DNA of 64,000 bases from Gottfriedia solisilvae (GTDB taxonomy: Bacteria > Bacillota > Bacilli > Bacillales > Bacillaceae_G), in the NCBI RefSeq assembly GCF_002128405.1, contig NZ_NETJ01000005.1, forward strand, positions 124,001-188,000, written 5' to 3'. The notes below the pieces were generated by a model. That model did no database searches, was not told where the DNA came from, and worked only from the letters and a program-made list of their open reading frames with translations. How positions within the stretch are numbered: the stretch's first letter is position 1; each line of letters starts with the position of its first letter. The translations under genes and the position numbers were made by a program. Shown in pieces: positions 26,052 to 35,933 of the stretch.

Positions 26052-26486
26052 ATGAATAATGATCGAATCGAAAGGGAAATTTTCATTGAGGCATCAATTG
26101 AAACGGTATGGGAGTTGGTTAATCAACCTGCATGGTGGGTTGGAGATGCACCAGGTCCTGATAAAGTACAAGTCGATGGGTCACGTATTGTAGCGGAAAC
26201 ATCAAAATATGGTTCTTTTCCGGTTTTAATTGAGCATACAGAAGTGCCGACATATCTTGCTTGCAGGTGGGCAAGTTCTTTTCCTGGAGAGGAACCACGA
26301 GAAGGGAATTCTACACTTGTTGAATTTATTTTAACAGCGAAGGAAGGAGGAACTTTACTTCGTGTAGTTGAAAGTGGCTTTGCTAGTCTGGAGGCATCAG
26401 AAGAGGAAAGAAGACATTTCTTTGAAGGTAATGTTAAAGGTTGGGCTCATCAACTGGAAGTGTTGAGAAAGCAGGCGGAGAAATAA
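26052..26486 (+). CDS. SRPBCC (AHSA1/START-like) domain protein
   Basis: 144 residues; AAGGAGGG precedes the ATG at 26052. IEREIFIEASIETVWELVNQPAWW and the C-terminal WAHQLEVLRKQAE helix are typical of the AHSA1-like branch of the SRPBCC fold, which forms a hydrophobic ligand pocket. The stop codon is separated by one base from the ArsR-family gene, so the two are co-translated. AHSA1-ArsR pairs are common in bacteria; ligand unknown. Base composition (26.1-26.8 kb) is noticeably richer in G+C than the flanks, hinting at transfer. Confidence 0.8.
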   Translation: MNNDRIEREIFIEASIETVWELVNQPAWWVGDAPGPDKVQVDGSRIVAETSKYGSFPVLIEHTEVPTYLACRWASSFPGEEPREGNSTLVEFILTAKEGGTLLRVVESGFASLEASEEERRHFFEGNVKGWAHQLEVLRKQAEK

Positions 26487-26487
26487 A

Positions 26488-26835
26488 ATGGAATCCACAA
26501 ATAATAATGATTTTGAAGATGTTCTGATTGCGTTAGCAGACCCAACACGCCGTCAGTTACTTAACCTCATTGCTACAATGGGACAGGCGACAGCTACGAC
26601 ATTGGCAAAAAGGGTATCTGTTTCCCGTCAGGCAGTAGTCAAGCACTTAACAGTCTTAAACGGGGCTGAACTCGTTGCATCCAATCGCGTTGGAAGGGAA
26701 GTAAAATATTCAGTATCACCGGAAAAACTAGCAGCAACAGCGGAGTGGATGGCAAGACTAGCGACAGATTGGGATAGACGACTAGAATGGATTAAGCTCG
26801 CAGCAGAATCTAAAAACAAAACCGATTTAAATTGA
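26488..26835 (+). CDS. ArsR-family winged-helix regulator
   Basis: 115 residues. LADPTRRQLLNLIATM starts the ArsR fold, and ATTLAKRVSVSRQAVVKHLTVLNGAELV is the recognition helix region, followed by a wing with GREVKYSVSPEKL. No metal-binding ELCVCDL motif, so it is a non-metal sensor of the kind linked to SRPBCC proteins. It starts 2 bases after the SRPBCC stop. Probably represses the promoter at 25990-26018. Confidence 0.85.
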   Translation: MESTNNNDFEDVLIALADPTRRQLLNLIATMGQATATTLAKRVSVSRQAVVKHLTVLNGAELVASNRVGREVKYSVSPEKLAATAEWMARLATDWDRRLEWIKLAAESKNKTDLN

Positions 26836-26901
26836 ATTTAGGTTCATGGAATACTACATTTGATCTGGATAAACAAAATATATCTAAAAGGATGGTTTAA
26901 A

Positions 26902-27339
26902 ATGAATACTCAAATAATCACTAAATTAAAAATTAACAAGCCAACTAATGAAGTATTTGAAGCAATAGTAGATCCTGAAAAAATAGGCAATTTTTGGTTT
27001 TCATCTAGTTCAAAAAGATGGGAACAAAACATGACAATTACATTGAGATACGATGAGTACAATGCAGAAGGTTCTATAAATGTAATAGAAATCAAAGATC
27101 ATAAAAAAATAGTGTTTTCATGGGGCGAAGAAGGTCAAGAAACGATGGTTACAATTACGCTAAATGAAGTTGACACAAATACAATTATTGAAGTAATCGA
27201 ATCAGGTCTAAAAGAAGATGATCCAGAAGTTGTGGCTAAAATGATTGGACAAAAAGAAGGTTGGGTATATACGTTAACTTGTTTAAAAGCTTATTTAGAG
27301 AATGGAATCAATAGTCTGAGGGCTTCTATTATCCACTAA
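26902..27339 (+). CDS. Second SRPBCC (AHSA1-like) domain protein
   Basis: 145 residues from the ATG at 26902 (AAAGGATGG upstream). TKLKINKPTNEVFEAIVDPEKIGNFWFSSSS and IVFSWGEEGQETMVTITL, ending GWVYTLTCLKAYLE, are typical of the AHSA1 family. It is diverged from the first copy 67 bases upstream of the ArsR gene and has the low-GC codon use of the rest of the window, so the two copies are probably not a recent duplication. Confidence 0.8.
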   Translation: MNTQIITKLKINKPTNEVFEAIVDPEKIGNFWFSSSSKRWEQNMTITLRYDEYNAEGSINVIEIKDHKKIVFSWGEEGQETMVTITLNEVDTNTIIEVIESGLKEDDPEVVAKMIGQKEGWVYTLTCLKAYLENGINSLRASIIH

Positions 27340-27471
27340 TATTAGGTTTCTAAGTGGACAAGTTTCCAAGATTTAAACTAATTAAGACTACATTGGCGTT
27401 CTGTTTTTAAAATTGATTAATTTGAATGTTAGTTTTTGGGGAAGCCTTAGATAATTAATAAATCTAATCAT

Positions 27472-27494
27472 TAGTCGCATTTGCGACTTTTTTT
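27472..27494 (+). terminator. Intrinsic terminator in the 27340-27723 gap
   Basis: AGTCGCA / TGCGACT with a 2-base loop and T7 run. The rest of this 384-base gap contains only AT-rich sequence and the ribosome site of the gene at 27724; nothing else is recognised. Confidence 0.85.
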
Positions 27495-27723
27495 ATTGTG
27501 TTAACAAGCAGTTAGGTAGAATAAGAAGTGTTATAATGAACTCATCAAATATTGAAAATGATCTTGTCAGATGTATTTTACTCTACATTATAAGTGCTGT
27601 TTTTCTCTAATGGTAATACGTTTTTATCATAATTAAGTTCAGCATTTTTAGTATGTTTATAGATTAATCTACTTTTGTTCAACAGTATTATGGGTATGAT
27701 CGACAAGGAGGAGTTAACTTTAT

Positions 27724-28185
27724 ATGGATTTTGAATTATCGAGTAGAAAAAGAAGGTTTTTTGCATCATGGATTGATGGAATGGCAAGTATTGCATTGTC
27801 AAAAATAGGATTATTACTATTTGGGTTATCTAATGAGGAATTTTTGAAAAGCTATATGTTCGATAGTTTTTCCTTATTTTTGTATACAATTTTTCTAATC
27901 GTATCAATCATTGTATTGGATATAGTGATTCCCACTTATTTTTGGAACGGGCAAACCATTGGGAAAAAATTATTAAGAATAAGAGTCGTTACCGATGAAG
28001 GCGAAGATGTAGATATTAAAACTATGACAATGCGTTCAATCTTTCTTTTAGTAAGTGGTATCAATCTACCGGTCATACCTGAAGGAATGATGGTTATTTA
28101 TTTAGTGGATTCATTTATGATTTTCCGTAAAGATAAAAAGACATTGCATGACCAAATTGCAAAAACGAAAGTGGTTTATTGCTAG
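27724..28185 (+). CDS. RDD-family membrane protein
   Basis: 153 residues with three membrane segments; AAGGAGGAG lies 11 bases before the ATG at 27724. RKRRFFASWIDGMASIAL is the RDD motif region, then FWNGQTIGKKLLRIRVVTDEGED, the conserved central stretch. The RDD family has been linked to sodium/proton transport in one case but is otherwise uncharacterised. Monocistronic. Confidence 0.8.
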   Translation: MDFELSSRKRRFFASWIDGMASIALSKIGLLLFGLSNEEFLKSYMFDSFSLFLYTIFLIVSIIVLDIVIPTYFWNGQTIGKKLLRIRVVTDEGEDVDIKTMTMRSIFLLVSGINLPVIPEGMMVIYLVDSFMIFRKDKKTLHDQIAKTKVVYC

Positions 28186-28241
28186 TTCAGCTATTAGTAT
28201 AACGAAATTCTTTCCGAACAACTGTATGCCTTAAAATAGCA

Positions 28242-28288
28242 AAGAAGATTACATAATAAGTATTTTTATTATGTAATCTTCTTTTTCT
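28242..28288. terminator. Bidirectional terminator with long stem
   Basis: AAGAAGATTACATAAT / ATTATGTAATCTTCTT, 16 perfect base pairs and a 10-base loop with T run, between the convergent RDD and OYE-like genes. Confidence 0.9.
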
Positions 28289-28330
28289 TATTTATCTTTT
28301 TTTATATAGTTCTTAAACTATTAAATAAAA

Positions 28331-29359
28331 TTATTCAGGATATGCACTAGTATATGAATGATCGATCGGCGGGTTTGCGCCCAGTTTCAATGCAGCATCA
28401 ATTGCCCAGTAAGGGTTACGTAATAATCCTCTCGCAATTGCAATTAAGTCTGCTTGATTTGTTTGGAGTGCATGCTCAGCTAAGTGCGGTTCTTCTAGCT
28501 TCCCAACCGCAATTGTTGGAATAAACGCATTTTGTTTTATTTCATTCGAAAGTGGTAATTGATAGCCTGGATATATTTCTTGTTGAAAAGACGGTACAGC
28601 TCCACCACTAGATACGTCTATCATATCAACACCATGCTCTTTAAACACTTTACACATTTGAACCATATCTTCTATTCCATAGCCATTACGATCATATTCG
28701 GTGGCAGAAACTCTCATTAATAAAGGCATATCCTCTGGCATTACACTTTTCATAGCATGAATTACATCGGTTGCAAAGCGTAATCTCTTTTCAAAGCTAC
28801 CTCCATATTCATCATTACGATGATTACTTAATGGAGATAAAAACTGTTCTACCAAATAACCATGTGCAGCATGAAGCTCAATTGCATCAAATCCTGCACG
28901 AACTGCACGTTCAGTAGAATCTTTAAAGTGATTAATCATTTCTTGTATTTCATCATATGTTAGCTCTTTTGGAGGAATGTTACCTTCATAAAAAGGAATT
29001 GCTGATGGTGCAATTAGATCATCGCCAGCAGGTGCTTTTCGTCCAGAATGATTTAATTGTATGGCAATTTTTCCACCAAGCGCATGAGATTCTTGTACGA
29101 GTTTGATAAGCTTTTCTTCTTGAATATCATTATATAATCCTAAATCACGAGGATGAGTCATACCATTTGATGCAATTGCTGTAGACTCTAGCATAACAAG
29201 ACCAACGCCGCCAATGATTCGTGAAAGATAATGTACATGATGCCAATTATTTACTTCTCCAGTTTTTTCTTCCGCACGGATTGTAACCATTGGTGACATT
29301 ACGACTCTATTTTTTAATTCTAACCCTTTTAACGTATATGTAGAAAATAAAGAAGTCAT
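28331..29359 (-). CDS. Old-yellow-enzyme family flavin oxidoreductase (NamA/YqjM-like)
   Basis: 342 residues, TIM-barrel FMN enzyme. Conserved: LKNRVVMSPM, IAIQLNHSGRKAP, IELHAAHGYLVEQFLSPLSNHRNDEYGG (the substrate-binding HxxH pair) and LIAIARGLLRNP. In YqjM the sequence after SPM is C-M-Y (Cys26 tunes the flavin, Tyr28 binds substrate); here it is V-T-I, so both residues are replaced. The enzyme should still bind FMN and may prefer other substrates. AAGGAG is 8 bases before the ATG. Neighbour genes on the same strand are 130 bases away. Confidence 0.82.
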   Translation of the reverse strand: MTSLFSTYTLKGLELKNRVVMSPMVTIRAEEKTGEVNNWHHVHYLSRIIGGVGLVMLESTAIASNGMTHPRDLGLYNDIQEEKLIKLVQESHALGGKIAIQLNHSGRKAPAGDDLIAPSAIPFYEGNIPPKELTYDEIQEMINHFKDSTERAVRAGFDAIELHAAHGYLVEQFLSPLSNHRNDEYGGSFEKRLRFATDVIHAMKSVMPEDMPLLMRVSATEYDRNGYGIEDMVQMCKVFKEHGVDMIDVSSGGAVPSFQQEIYPGYQLPLSNEIKQNAFIPTIAVGKLEEPHLAEHALQTNQADLIAIARGLLRNPYWAIDAALKLGANPPIDHSYTSAYPE

Positions 29360-29493
29360 TTTTTTATCTCCTTAGATTTTTAATAGCCTCTAATTGAAAT
29401 GTAATAGCTAGAACAGAAATTGTAAATTTATATGACTTTTACTATTGTGATAATCTTTGTACTTAAAAACTCATACTCTTATTTATGTATTTT

Positions 29494-30483
29494 TTACTGA
29501 TTTTCTTGTAAGTACCATTTTGTATATCGATTCATTCCTTCTGATAAAGAAATCTTAGGTGTGTATTGTAAATCATTTTTTATTTTATCGATATTGAGCG
29601 TATAGTCATAACTTAAAAAGCTTGCAACATGTTTTGATAAAATAGGTGGCTTACCTGTTATATTCGCTATCATTTCTGAACTCGATGAGATAAAAGAAAG
29701 GAGCTTAGGAGAGATTTTCTTTGTATTGAGCTCCTCATTTAAATAAGAATATAACAATGTAAGTGCATCAATTAGGTAGATTGGTTGATCGTTCGTAATA
29801 TTATAAAATTCTCCAATAAATTGATCCTCGGCCATTAAACTTAACATAATGACGTCTACTACATTATCGACATATGTAAAATCCATTAAGATCTTGCCTT
29901 TATTAACTAGAGGGATTCCACGTTTCTTATTTGTATCTATTAGTCTGCCAAAAATCGTATGATCATATGGTCCAAATACTTGCCTAGGTCTAAGTGATAT
30001 TGCAGGTAACCCTTTTAGCACGGCTTCTTTAACAATTAGATCGGCAATATGCTTCGTACTCGCGTAATAATTGGTATGACTTTGAGGCAGTTCATCATTT
30101 TCTCGCACATTTTTGCGACTTTCATTTGTAAAGTAGACACTTGGTGTAGAAAGATAAATAAATTTTTTTATGTTTGAGGATAATGAGGCGTCAACAATAT
30201 TTTGTGTTCCATCAACATTTGTTTTATAAAAAAGTTCATATTGTCCATATGGAGCTGCAAGTGCAGCACAGTGAATAACAAAATCGACATCTTTTACTAA
30301 TTTTGCTAATAACTGCTTATCCTCTAAATCACCTTTTACAAAAACGACATTGTCCATAGTTTTTAAAAAAATTGCCGCTTGCTCATTCCTTCCAAAAGCG
30401 ATTACATCATATCCAATTTCACTTAATCTCTTAACCGTATGCTTTCCCAAAAAACCAGTTGCCCCACTAACAAATACTCTCAT
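29494..30483 (-). CDS. NAD(P)-dependent epimerase/dehydratase (extended SDR)
   Basis: 329 residues. NAD-binding GATGFLGKHTV at residues 7-17, VIHCAALAAPYG, and the active-site YYASTKHIAD (YxxxK). RPRQVFGPYDHTIFGRLI is typical of the 3-beta-hydroxysteroid dehydrogenase-like branch of extended SDR proteins. Substrate unknown. AGGTG precedes the ATG. It lies 24 bases after the DUF2500 gene and is likely co-transcribed. Confidence 0.82.
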   Translation of the reverse strand: MRVFVSGATGFLGKHTVKRLSEIGYDVIAFGRNEQAAIFLKTMDNVVFVKGDLEDKQLLAKLVKDVDFVIHCAALAAPYGQYELFYKTNVDGTQNIVDASLSSNIKKFIYLSTPSVYFTNESRKNVRENDELPQSHTNYYASTKHIADLIVKEAVLKGLPAISLRPRQVFGPYDHTIFGRLIDTNKKRGIPLVNKGKILMDFTYVDNVVDVIMLSLMAEDQFIGEFYNITNDQPIYLIDALTLLYSYLNEELNTKKISPKLLSFISSSSEMIANITGKPPILSKHVASFLSYDYTLNIDKIKNDLQYTPKISLSEGMNRYTKWYLQENQ

Positions 30484-30507
30484 TGCTTCACCTCATAATG
30501 GAATGTA

Positions 30508-30876
30508 CTACCGTTCAAAATGTATCAATTTATTACCTTGGTATGTTAATATTCCTGTTTCGTTTTCAATAAATTTACCATAAGTTAAGCCATCGACACT
30601 TAACTCAATACTTTCTCCGCTTTCAACTTCAAATGTTAGCGAGTAAGAAGTAGGACTTGGCATGATATATTGATTTCTTTTATGCTGAATAACCTTAGTT
30701 GATTTGGTTAATAGCGTAGCTGGAACAGTTATCTTAGGTTGTTTATTATTATAATTCCATTGTTTTAATACTTTTAGAAGAGTAAGAAAGATGCTGGCGA
30801 AAACAAATATAAATAGAATTGGAAAGACAAATGCAATGATCTTAAATGCATCTAAATCAGTATCAAATCCAAACAT
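30508..30876 (-). CDS. DUF2500 membrane protein
   Basis: 122 residues; one N-terminal membrane helix (about 10-35), then a small beta domain with NKQPKITVPATLLTKST, TSYSLTFEVESGESIELSVDGLTYGKFIENETGILTYQGNKLIHFER, the DUF2500 signature. AGGAGGG precedes the ATG at 30876. First gene of a short operon with the epimerase. Function of the family is unknown. Confidence 0.8.
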   Translation of the reverse strand: MFGFDTDLDAFKIIAFVFPILFIFVFASIFLTLLKVLKQWNYNNKQPKITVPATLLTKSTKVIQHKRNQYIMPSPTSYSLTFEVESGESIELSVDGLTYGKFIENETGILTYQGNKLIHFER

Positions 30877-31177
30877 TTAGTTTCCCTCCTAAAGTTAATG
30901 CCTTTCTATCAGTTTATTAGACACTCAGAAATTAAATCAACTAATTATTTAGAAGTTTTCACTGTATGGTAATTGGTACTTAAAATAACTCTTTTTTTTA
31001 CTAACTGATCCGCAATTGGGAGAACGATAAAAGGTAACTCCTATTAATCTTAGAGATGAAAAGTATTATAAGAAGCAAAACAGAACGAAATGTGACAGAT
31101 CTATAAACAAAGTAAAATAATGGTTAAATTAGGTAAAAAAATACAGAGTTTTAATTGAAAAATAGTTTGATGGGGGG

Positions 31178-31214
31178 TAGGATAATCCTAAGATTGTTTT
31201 CTATTATCCTTTTC
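31178..31214 (+). terminator. Hairpin in the 30877-31314 gap
   Basis: AGGATAAT / ATTATCCT inverted repeat with a 16-base loop and a short T run (TTTT). It may be a relic terminator of a lost upstream gene. The rest of this 438-base gap is AT-rich with no recognisable coding sequence. Confidence 0.4.
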
Positions 31215-31314
31215 AAATGATTGAGAAAACCATTTTCTTGACCAATAAAGATCATGAAGGAAGGTATTACTCAGTCATAAAAATATATTTGTAGAATAAA
31301 GGAGTGATAAATAA

Positions 31315-31743
31315 ATGGATGTTAATGAGTTGGCATTAGTTTATAAGCGTTATTACGATTCCGATTATCGAATATTTTTTGTATCTGGCCACGATGAAAA
31401 ACTGATTGAAATAGTAAATGCAAAAGAATATAACGGAAATCAAAATTTTGGTACGTATGTTTTAATCGCAAAAAATAAAAAGAATAAAATTAGACTAGTA
31501 TCACTAAATTATGAAGAATTAGGGATCATTGAATTCTCATTAACAGAGCTTGCTGGTGAGAAGCTACATGATTGGACGAATTATCTTAAGAGTACAATTC
31601 GTTATTTAAAAGAAGCTGGCTATCAAATTAATCACGGTATGGATCTATTAATTTGTGGCAATATCCCTAATGAAGTTGGATTATCGTCATCTACATCAAT
31701 TGAAGCATTAACAGCTGTCATCATAAAATCTTTATACCGATGA
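31315..31743 (+). pseudogene. Truncated galactokinase (GHMP kinase N-lobe) remnant
   Basis: 142-codon frame whose second half matches galactokinase: LHDWTNYLKSTIRYLKEAGYQINHGMDLLICGNIPNEVGLSSSTSIEALTAV, including the GHMP phosphate loop (GLSSSTS). The galactose-binding motif near the N-terminus (normally PGRVNLIGEHTDYNGG) is degenerate here (SGHDEKLIEIVNAKEYNG), and the frame stops at SLYR where galactokinases continue for about 250 more residues. A full ATP/galactose site cannot form. It has a ribosome site (GGAG) and may still be translated. Loss of the rest of a gal operon is likely since a LacI-type regulator follows. Confidence 0.75.
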
Positions 31744-31868
31744 AAAAACTAGTGCTAGATTGATTTAAAATATGACAGTTAAAAACAATGTTACTTTTTC
31801 TTGGTAGACCCCACTTAACGACTTTTCCTTTACTAAAAACTTCCTAAAAAAAATAATAGATTGATTTA

Positions 31869-31947
31869 GCGAGATTTAAAATGTGAAAAATTACACAAAT
31901 TAATAATTATGTAAAAAAATATCCATATTTCACCTGAAAAATCTCGC
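31869..31947. repeat. 79-base nested inverted repeat
   Basis: Outer arms GCGAGATTT (31869-31877) and AAATCTCGC (31939-31947) are perfectly complementary, and inner arms GTGAAA (31883-31888) and TTTCAC (31928-31933) are placed symmetrically, each 5 bases inside. The centre also holds TTAC/GTAA. It lies in the 388-base gap between the galactokinase remnant and the LacI-type gene; nothing else in that gap is recognised. Confidence 0.7.
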
Positions 31948-32080
31948 GAAAGACTGATACACTTCTAAATAAGATAATAAACCAGTATCAAACTTTAGGA
32001 CTTTATATGAAGATAAACATTTATTGATCATCATGAATTATACGAATTACAACTTTGAAAGTGTTTAAATGTCTAGCTAA

Positions 32081-33121
<1,041 letters not shown>

Positions 33122-33126
33122 TATAC

Positions 33127-33163
33127 TAAAAGCCGTACAATTTAAATTGTATGGCTTTTTTTA
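33127..33163 (+). terminator. Intrinsic terminator
   Basis: AGCCGTACAATTT / AAATTGTATGGCT stem (one G-T pair) with T7 tail after the LacI-type gene. Confidence 0.88.
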
Positions 33164-33243
33164 TATTAATTGAAAATATAAAATATTTTACTTTTAATAA
33201 ATTATCTTTTTAGTATAATTAAAAATTAAAAGGAGTGTAGTGC

Positions 33244-34092
33244 ATGAAGATAGCGTATTTAGGTCCGGAAGCAACTTTCACGCATGTTGCAGTTCAATCA
33301 GTTTTTACATCAGATGAACATATAGCATATTCGAGTATACCTGTCTGCATGGATAGCGTAGCAGAAGGGGAAGTAGATTTAGCGGTTGTACCAATAGAGA
33401 ATTCAGTTGAAGGTTCGGTAACGACTACAATAGATTATCTTGTACATGAACAACCATTAAAAATGGTTGGTGAAATTATTATACCAATCAGACAGCATTT
33501 ACTAATGTCAAAAGGACAGGTTCATCGATCAAAAGATATTGAGGTGATCTATTCTCATTCTCATGCTCTAGCTCAGTGCCACACGTTTTTACATAATCAA
33601 TATAAGTATACAAAATTAGAACCAGTTTCTTCTACAAGTGCTGCAGCAAAATTAGTTAGCGAGCAACCTCAGGAATGTATCGCAGCCATTGCGAACGAAT
33701 TTGCAGCAAAGAAATATGGATTAGAAATTGTAGCTAGTGATATTCATTCCAATTCGTATAATCATACTAGATTTATCGTATTACAAAAAGAAGGATCTAG
33801 TGTTGAAACGAATTATTTTCAAAAAAACCATACAAAAGCTACATTTGTCATCATGATGCCGGAAAATCGTGCTGGTGCGCTTCACCAAGTATTATCGGCA
33901 TTTGCATGGAGACAAATAGATCTTTCCAAAATAGAGTCTCGTCCGATGAAAACAGGATTAGGTAATTATTTTTTCATTATAGATGTCGTAATGGGATATG
34001 ATGATGTTTTATTACCTGGCGTAAAACAGGAATTAGAGTCACTTGGATTTTCTGTAGAAATTGTAGGGAGCTATTCAACAATTCAATTATAA
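33244..34092 (+). CDS. pheA: Prephenate dehydratase
   Basis: 282 residues. Catalytic domain: IAYLGPEATFTHVA at the start, VVPIENSVEGSV, and the TRF motif in NHTRFIVL. The C-terminal ACT domain includes MPENRAGALHQVLSAFAWRQIDLSKIESRP, the phenylalanine-binding ESRP site. It converts prephenate to phenylpyruvate in phenylalanine synthesis, with feedback by Phe. A TATAAT -10 box lies at 33214-33219; AAGGAG is 8 bases before the ATG. Monofunctional (no chorismate mutase domain), as usual in Bacilli. Confidence 0.95.
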   Translation: MKIAYLGPEATFTHVAVQSVFTSDEHIAYSSIPVCMDSVAEGEVDLAVVPIENSVEGSVTTTIDYLVHEQPLKMVGEIIIPIRQHLLMSKGQVHRSKDIEVIYSHSHALAQCHTFLHNQYKYTKLEPVSSTSAAAKLVSEQPQECIAAIANEFAAKKYGLEIVASDIHSNSYNHTRFIVLQKEGSSVETNYFQKNHTKATFVIMMPENRAGALHQVLSAFAWRQIDLSKIESRPMKTGLGNYFFIIDVVMGYDDVLLPGVKQELESLGFSVEIVGSYSTIQL

Positions 34093-34097
34093 AATGA

Positions 34098-34128
34098 AAA
34101 AGAGAAGGATATTTTCCTTCTCTTTTAT
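34098..34128. terminator. Bidirectional terminator
   Basis: AAAGAGAAGGA / TCCTTCTCTTT stem with 6-base loop between pheA and the convergent Gly/Tyr-rich gene. Confidence 0.85.
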
Positions 34129-34157
34129 ATTTTTTATGTTTCTTTTATAATAGTGTA

Positions 34158-34385
34158 CTAGCAATAATAACCTGGAGGACAATAAGGATAATACGGGTAT
34201 GACGGATATCCATAACCGTAGCCATATCCATAACCTCCAGCTAAAGTTCCTAATAAAGCACCTGTTGCTAAACCTCCAACGAATCCTGGGTAAAACGGAC
34301 GTCCAATTCCGAAGCCAGGACGGCCAAAACCTGGTCGACCAAATCCGCCTCCGAAAGGTCTGCGGTATTGATAATCATTATACAT
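34158..34385 (-). CDS. Small Gly/Tyr/Pro-rich protein, possible spore-coat component
   Basis: 75 residues with a strong ribosome site (AAAGGGGG 9 bases before the ATG at 34385). Composition is extreme: GRPGFGRPGFG repeats, a hydrophobic glycine stretch (FVGGLATGALLGTLAGG), a run of four GY pairs and a tail YYPYCPPGYYC with two cysteines. Such proteins are typical of spore coat or exosporium layers and may be cross-linked through tyrosine or cysteine; the assignment is by composition only. Confidence 0.6.
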   Translation of the reverse strand: MYNDYQYRRPFGGGFGRPGFGRPGFGIGRPFYPGFVGGLATGALLGTLAGGYGYGYGYGYPSYPYYPYCPPGYYC

Positions 34386-34505
34386 CTATTCAAACCCCCT
34401 TTTTCATAAACGTAACTGTTACATAGTTACACTATGCAGGTCAGACGCGGAAAGTTTGGGCGATAGAATTTTTACGAATTGTCATCCTAAAATGAATAGA
34501 AATAA

Positions 34506-35933
34506 TTATTTTTCATTTGTAATATTGAACTTACGAATTCGGTACTGTAAGTTTTGTCTAGAGATGCCTAATATTTTTGCAGCTTTTGTAATATTCCCAT
34601 TTTGCTCACTTAGCACCGTTAAGATATGTTGCTTTTCTTTATCTAATAAAGTGCTTTTTAAATTAAAATGGTCGTCTTGGTTTTCGTTATTTGTTTTTTT
34701 TGCCTGTAATTTTTCCAGGGGCTTAGTTAGATTGTTATTCATACTACTTACTTCATTAAAAAATCTTGTCGGTAAATGAAAAGAGGTAATAGTTGTTTCA
34801 TTTTCAACTAAATTCATTGCACCCTCAATCATATGCTCTAGCTCGCGAATATTACCAGGCCAGTTATGTTGTAAAAAGAATTGTGCTACATGATCATCTA
34901 GCTTCGTAACTGTAAGTCCAAATAGTCGGTTGTACTTTTGAATAAAGAAATTTGCTAATAGAAGAATATCTTCTTTTCGTTCTCTTAGAGGAGGGAGGAA
35001 AAGTGATACAACACTTAAACGATAATATAAATCTTTTCGCAAGTGGTTATTAGCAATTGCTTCTATCGGGTCTTCGTTAATAGTTGCAATAATACGAACA
35101 TCAAGCTCTTTTTCAGTCATATCACCGATTCGTCTGACTTTCCGATCCTGAAGTACTCTAAGTAACTTCGCTTGTAAATTAGGACTAAGGGAATTGATTT
35201 CATCCAAAAGCAATGTTCCGCCATTTGCTTCTTCAAATAAGCCAGGTTTATCGATTGCTCCTGTGAATGCTCCTTTTTTGGTACCGAAAAGAATACTCTC
35301 AATTAAAGTTTCAGGTAGTGCAGCACAGTTTTGTGAAATAAAAGGCTTAGTAGATCGATGACTAGCATTATGAATACTTTGTGCAAATAATTCTTTACCT
35401 GTTCCTGTTTCTCCAATTAATAAAACAGAAGAAGAAGTTCTTGCTGATCTTTTCGCATCATCAATGATTATTTTAAATGACGGTGATTCACCAATTAATT
35501 GTTCAAAGGTATATCGAGTATTACGATTTTGCATAATGCCATCTTGAACTGATTGTTTTAATTCGGTTACATCTCTAACCATTTCAATTGCCCCAACAAT
35601 TTTATTATCTTTCATGATGGGATATGTATCATTGATTGTTGTTACTTCTTTTCCTCTATTATTAAAATATGATTGTTTAATATTTTTGCGTATTTTCCCT
35701 TTTTGAAGTGCTTCTAATAAGGTACTGGATTGATTGTTTTGAAATGTGAATACATCTAATAGGTTCTTGTGAAGTACATCTTCTTCATTCATCATTTCAA
35801 TTTCCATCATTTTTCGATTATAGACAATCGTTTTTCCCTCGTGGTTTACTACATGAATACCGATGTCAATTTCTTCTAATATTAGTTGAAGTAATTCATC
35901 GACGACTAAATTTGGATCTTTATCTTTTTTCAT
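34506..35933 (-). CDS. rocR: Sigma-54-dependent activator, RocR-like
   Basis: 475 residues: PAS domain (about 14-115), AAA+ domain with Walker A GETGTGKE, the sigma-54 contact loop KGAFTGAID and Walker B GGTLLLDEI, and a Fis-type HTH (NITKAAKILGISRQNLQYRIRKF) at the C-terminus. It is divergent from rocD-rocG, whose upstream region holds a textbook -24/-12 promoter, so a RocR role in arginine/ornithine catabolism is strongly suggested. The inducer in B. subtilis is ornithine or citrulline, sensed by the N-terminal domain. Confidence 0.88.
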   Translation of the reverse strand: MKKDKDPNLVVDELLQLILEEIDIGIHVVNHEGKTIVYNRKMMEIEMMNEEDVLHKNLLDVFTFQNNQSSTLLEALQKGKIRKNIKQSYFNNRGKEVTTINDTYPIMKDNKIVGAIEMVRDVTELKQSVQDGIMQNRNTRYTFEQLIGESPSFKIIIDDAKRSARTSSSVLLIGETGTGKELFAQSIHNASHRSTKPFISQNCAALPETLIESILFGTKKGAFTGAIDKPGLFEEANGGTLLLDEINSLSPNLQAKLLRVLQDRKVRRIGDMTEKELDVRIIATINEDPIEAIANNHLRKDLYYRLSVVSLFLPPLRERKEDILLLANFFIQKYNRLFGLTVTKLDDHVAQFFLQHNWPGNIRELEHMIEGAMNLVENETTITSFHLPTRFFNEVSSMNNNLTKPLEKLQAKKTNNENQDDHFNLKSTLLDKEKQHILTVLSEQNGNITKAAKILGISRQNLQYRIRKFNITNEK

